A stretch of 33,485 nt of DNA, from the NCBI GenBank assembly GCA_005885515.1, contig VAWK01000007.1, positions 1-33,485 of the forward strand. Direction: 5' to 3'. Position 1 is the first letter of the stretch; each line of letters starts with the position of its first letter. Made by a program: the position numbers and the translations under genes. Under the pieces are notes generated by a model, which had not been told where the DNA came from, searched no databases, and saw only the letters and a list, made by a program, of their open reading frames with translations. The DNA comes from Actinomycetota bacterium. GTDB taxonomy: Bacteria > Actinomycetota > Thermoleophilia > Solirubrobacterales > Solirubrobacteraceae. This document shows, in pieces, positions 32,752 to 33,485 of this stretch.

Positions 32752-33485
32752 TCACGCCTCGCGCTCCACGCGCGACCCGGGCACGATGTCGTCGGTGCCA
32801 TCCGGCCAGCGCACCCAAGCCTTGGTGCCGCCGTCGTAGTCGCGGCCCAGCAGCACCAGCGTGGCTGGCCGGCCCATCGCCGTGCAGCGCGCCGTGCCCT
32901 CGCGATCCAGCCCGCGCCAGATGCGGATGAACGCGTTGGAGTCCCACTCTTGGCCGACGGTCGTCGGGTCGGCGTGGCCTGGGTAGATGACGGTCTGCGG
33001 CGGCAGCTCCATCAAGGTGCCCATGATCGAGTCACGCAGGTCTGTATAGCTCGTGTGACCCGGCGCTTTGACGCCGCCGACCGAACCCTTGAACAGCGTG
33101 TCGCCGGTGAACACGACGGCGGCTCCGCCGGTGAACCCGCCCGGCGCCGTGCTCGAGGCCGGCCGTGCGCGAGCGCGTGCCGCGTCGGCGTCCGCGTGGT
33201 CGCCCGTGGACTCGCCAACGAGGAACGAAAGCATGCCCGCGGTGTGTCCGGGCGTGTGCAGAGGACAGACCTCGAGCGCGCCGAAGCGAAGCGGCTGCCC
33301 GGCCTCGATCGTCGCGCAGCCAGCCGGCGCGCCGTCGGCGTCCTGCGCCTGCCCCTGCCAGAGGTCGCGCTCGAGCTCGCTCATGCGGACCTCGAGCCCC
33401 GGCCACCGCGTGCGCAGGTCGCCCACCTCGCACACGTGGTCGAAGTGATGATGAGTCAGCAGCACGTGGGTGGGCGAGAGCTGGA
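32752..33485 (-). CDS. MBL-fold hydrolase, glyoxalase-II-like (N-terminus outside window)
   Basis: The gene enters from the right edge; about 244 residues are visible and the start is missing. Zinc ligands: LLTHHHFDHV (HxHxDH), HTPGHTAGML, VFTGDTLFKGSVG and YPGHADPTTVG. These match glyoxalase-II-like or YcbL-type MBL proteins, where GDTLF and YPGH are characteristic. An insertion of about 30 residues rich in Asp, Ala and Arg (around 33150-33215) splits the region between the second and third ligands. A C-terminal extension after the last ligand (about 65 residues, WDSNAFIRIWRGLDREGTAR...) contains a small beta-rich part. The ABC1 kinase gene follows 23 bp downstream. Confidence 0.83.
   Translation of the reverse strand, partial: QLSPTHVLLTHHHFDHVCEVGDLRTRWPGLEVRMSELERDLWQGQAQDADGAPAGCATIEAGQPLRFGALEVCPLHTPGHTAGMLSFLVGESTGDHADADAARARARPASSTAPGGFTGGAAVVFTGDTLFKGSVGGVKAPGHTSYTDLRDSIMGTLMELPPQTVIYPGHADPTTVGQEWDSNAFIRIWRGLDREGTARCTAMGRPATLVLLGRDYDGGTKAWVRWPDGTDDIVPGSRVEREA

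Overview
The window is high-GC bacterial chromosome carrying mostly housekeeping genes, packed tightly on both strands. GC-rich codon use, many GTG starts, -10 boxes of the TAnnnT type placed directly in front of start codons, and the gene families present (ThyX, LOG, an ACAD10-like kinase, many SnoaL/NTF2-like proteins) point to an actinobacterium. A member of the Thermoleophilia (Solirubrobacterales or relatives) is my best guess. This is inference; there is no rRNA or other phylogenetic marker here.

Layout. 1-5.1 kb: partial oligoendopeptidase F, divergent thyX, acetyl-CoA synthetase, a membrane protein. 5.1-10.2 kb: a MarR regulator divergent from a VOC protein, a small unknown protein, a flippase-like membrane protein, an SDR epimerase, Bcp peroxiredoxin and Fpg/MutM glycosylase. 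10.3-18.2 kb: a secreted glycoside hydrolase, an overlapping APH kinase/HAD pair resembling the first two domains of ACAD10, aldehyde dehydrogenase, cyclophilin, and a DEAD-box helicase behind a quinone oxidoreductase. 18.3-21.4 kb: a less GC-rich island holding three intact SnoaL-like genes, one frameshifted copy and several stubs, bounded by a 23-bp imperfect direct repeat. 21.4-24.0 kb: a PfkB kinase, a small one-TM protein and citrate synthase. 24.0-29.8 kb: a YgjP-type metallopeptidase, a LOG protein, metF, two metallo-beta-lactamase (MBL) proteins transcribed back to back (one fused to a SnoaL domain) and small unknowns. 29.9-33.5 kb: pyruvate kinase, an ABC1/ADCK kinase and a partial glyoxalase-II-like MBL.

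Function. Pyk, Acs and GltA feed the TCA cycle with acetyl-CoA and pyruvate. ThyX and MetF both use methylene-tetrahydrofolate. MutM followed by Bcp suggests a small oxidative-damage unit. The kinase/HAD pair may act on hydroxyacyl-CoA.

The most unusual parts are (i) the decaying SnoaL array, with near-constant 3-nt stop-start junctions and flanking direct repeats, (ii) a window-wide pattern in which more than half of the visible starts have a TAnnnT box 6-10 nt upstream, as expected for leaderless mRNAs, and (iii) two divergent -10 boxes sharing one TA step between the MBL genes. No rRNA, tRNA, CRISPR array, transposase or integrase was seen.
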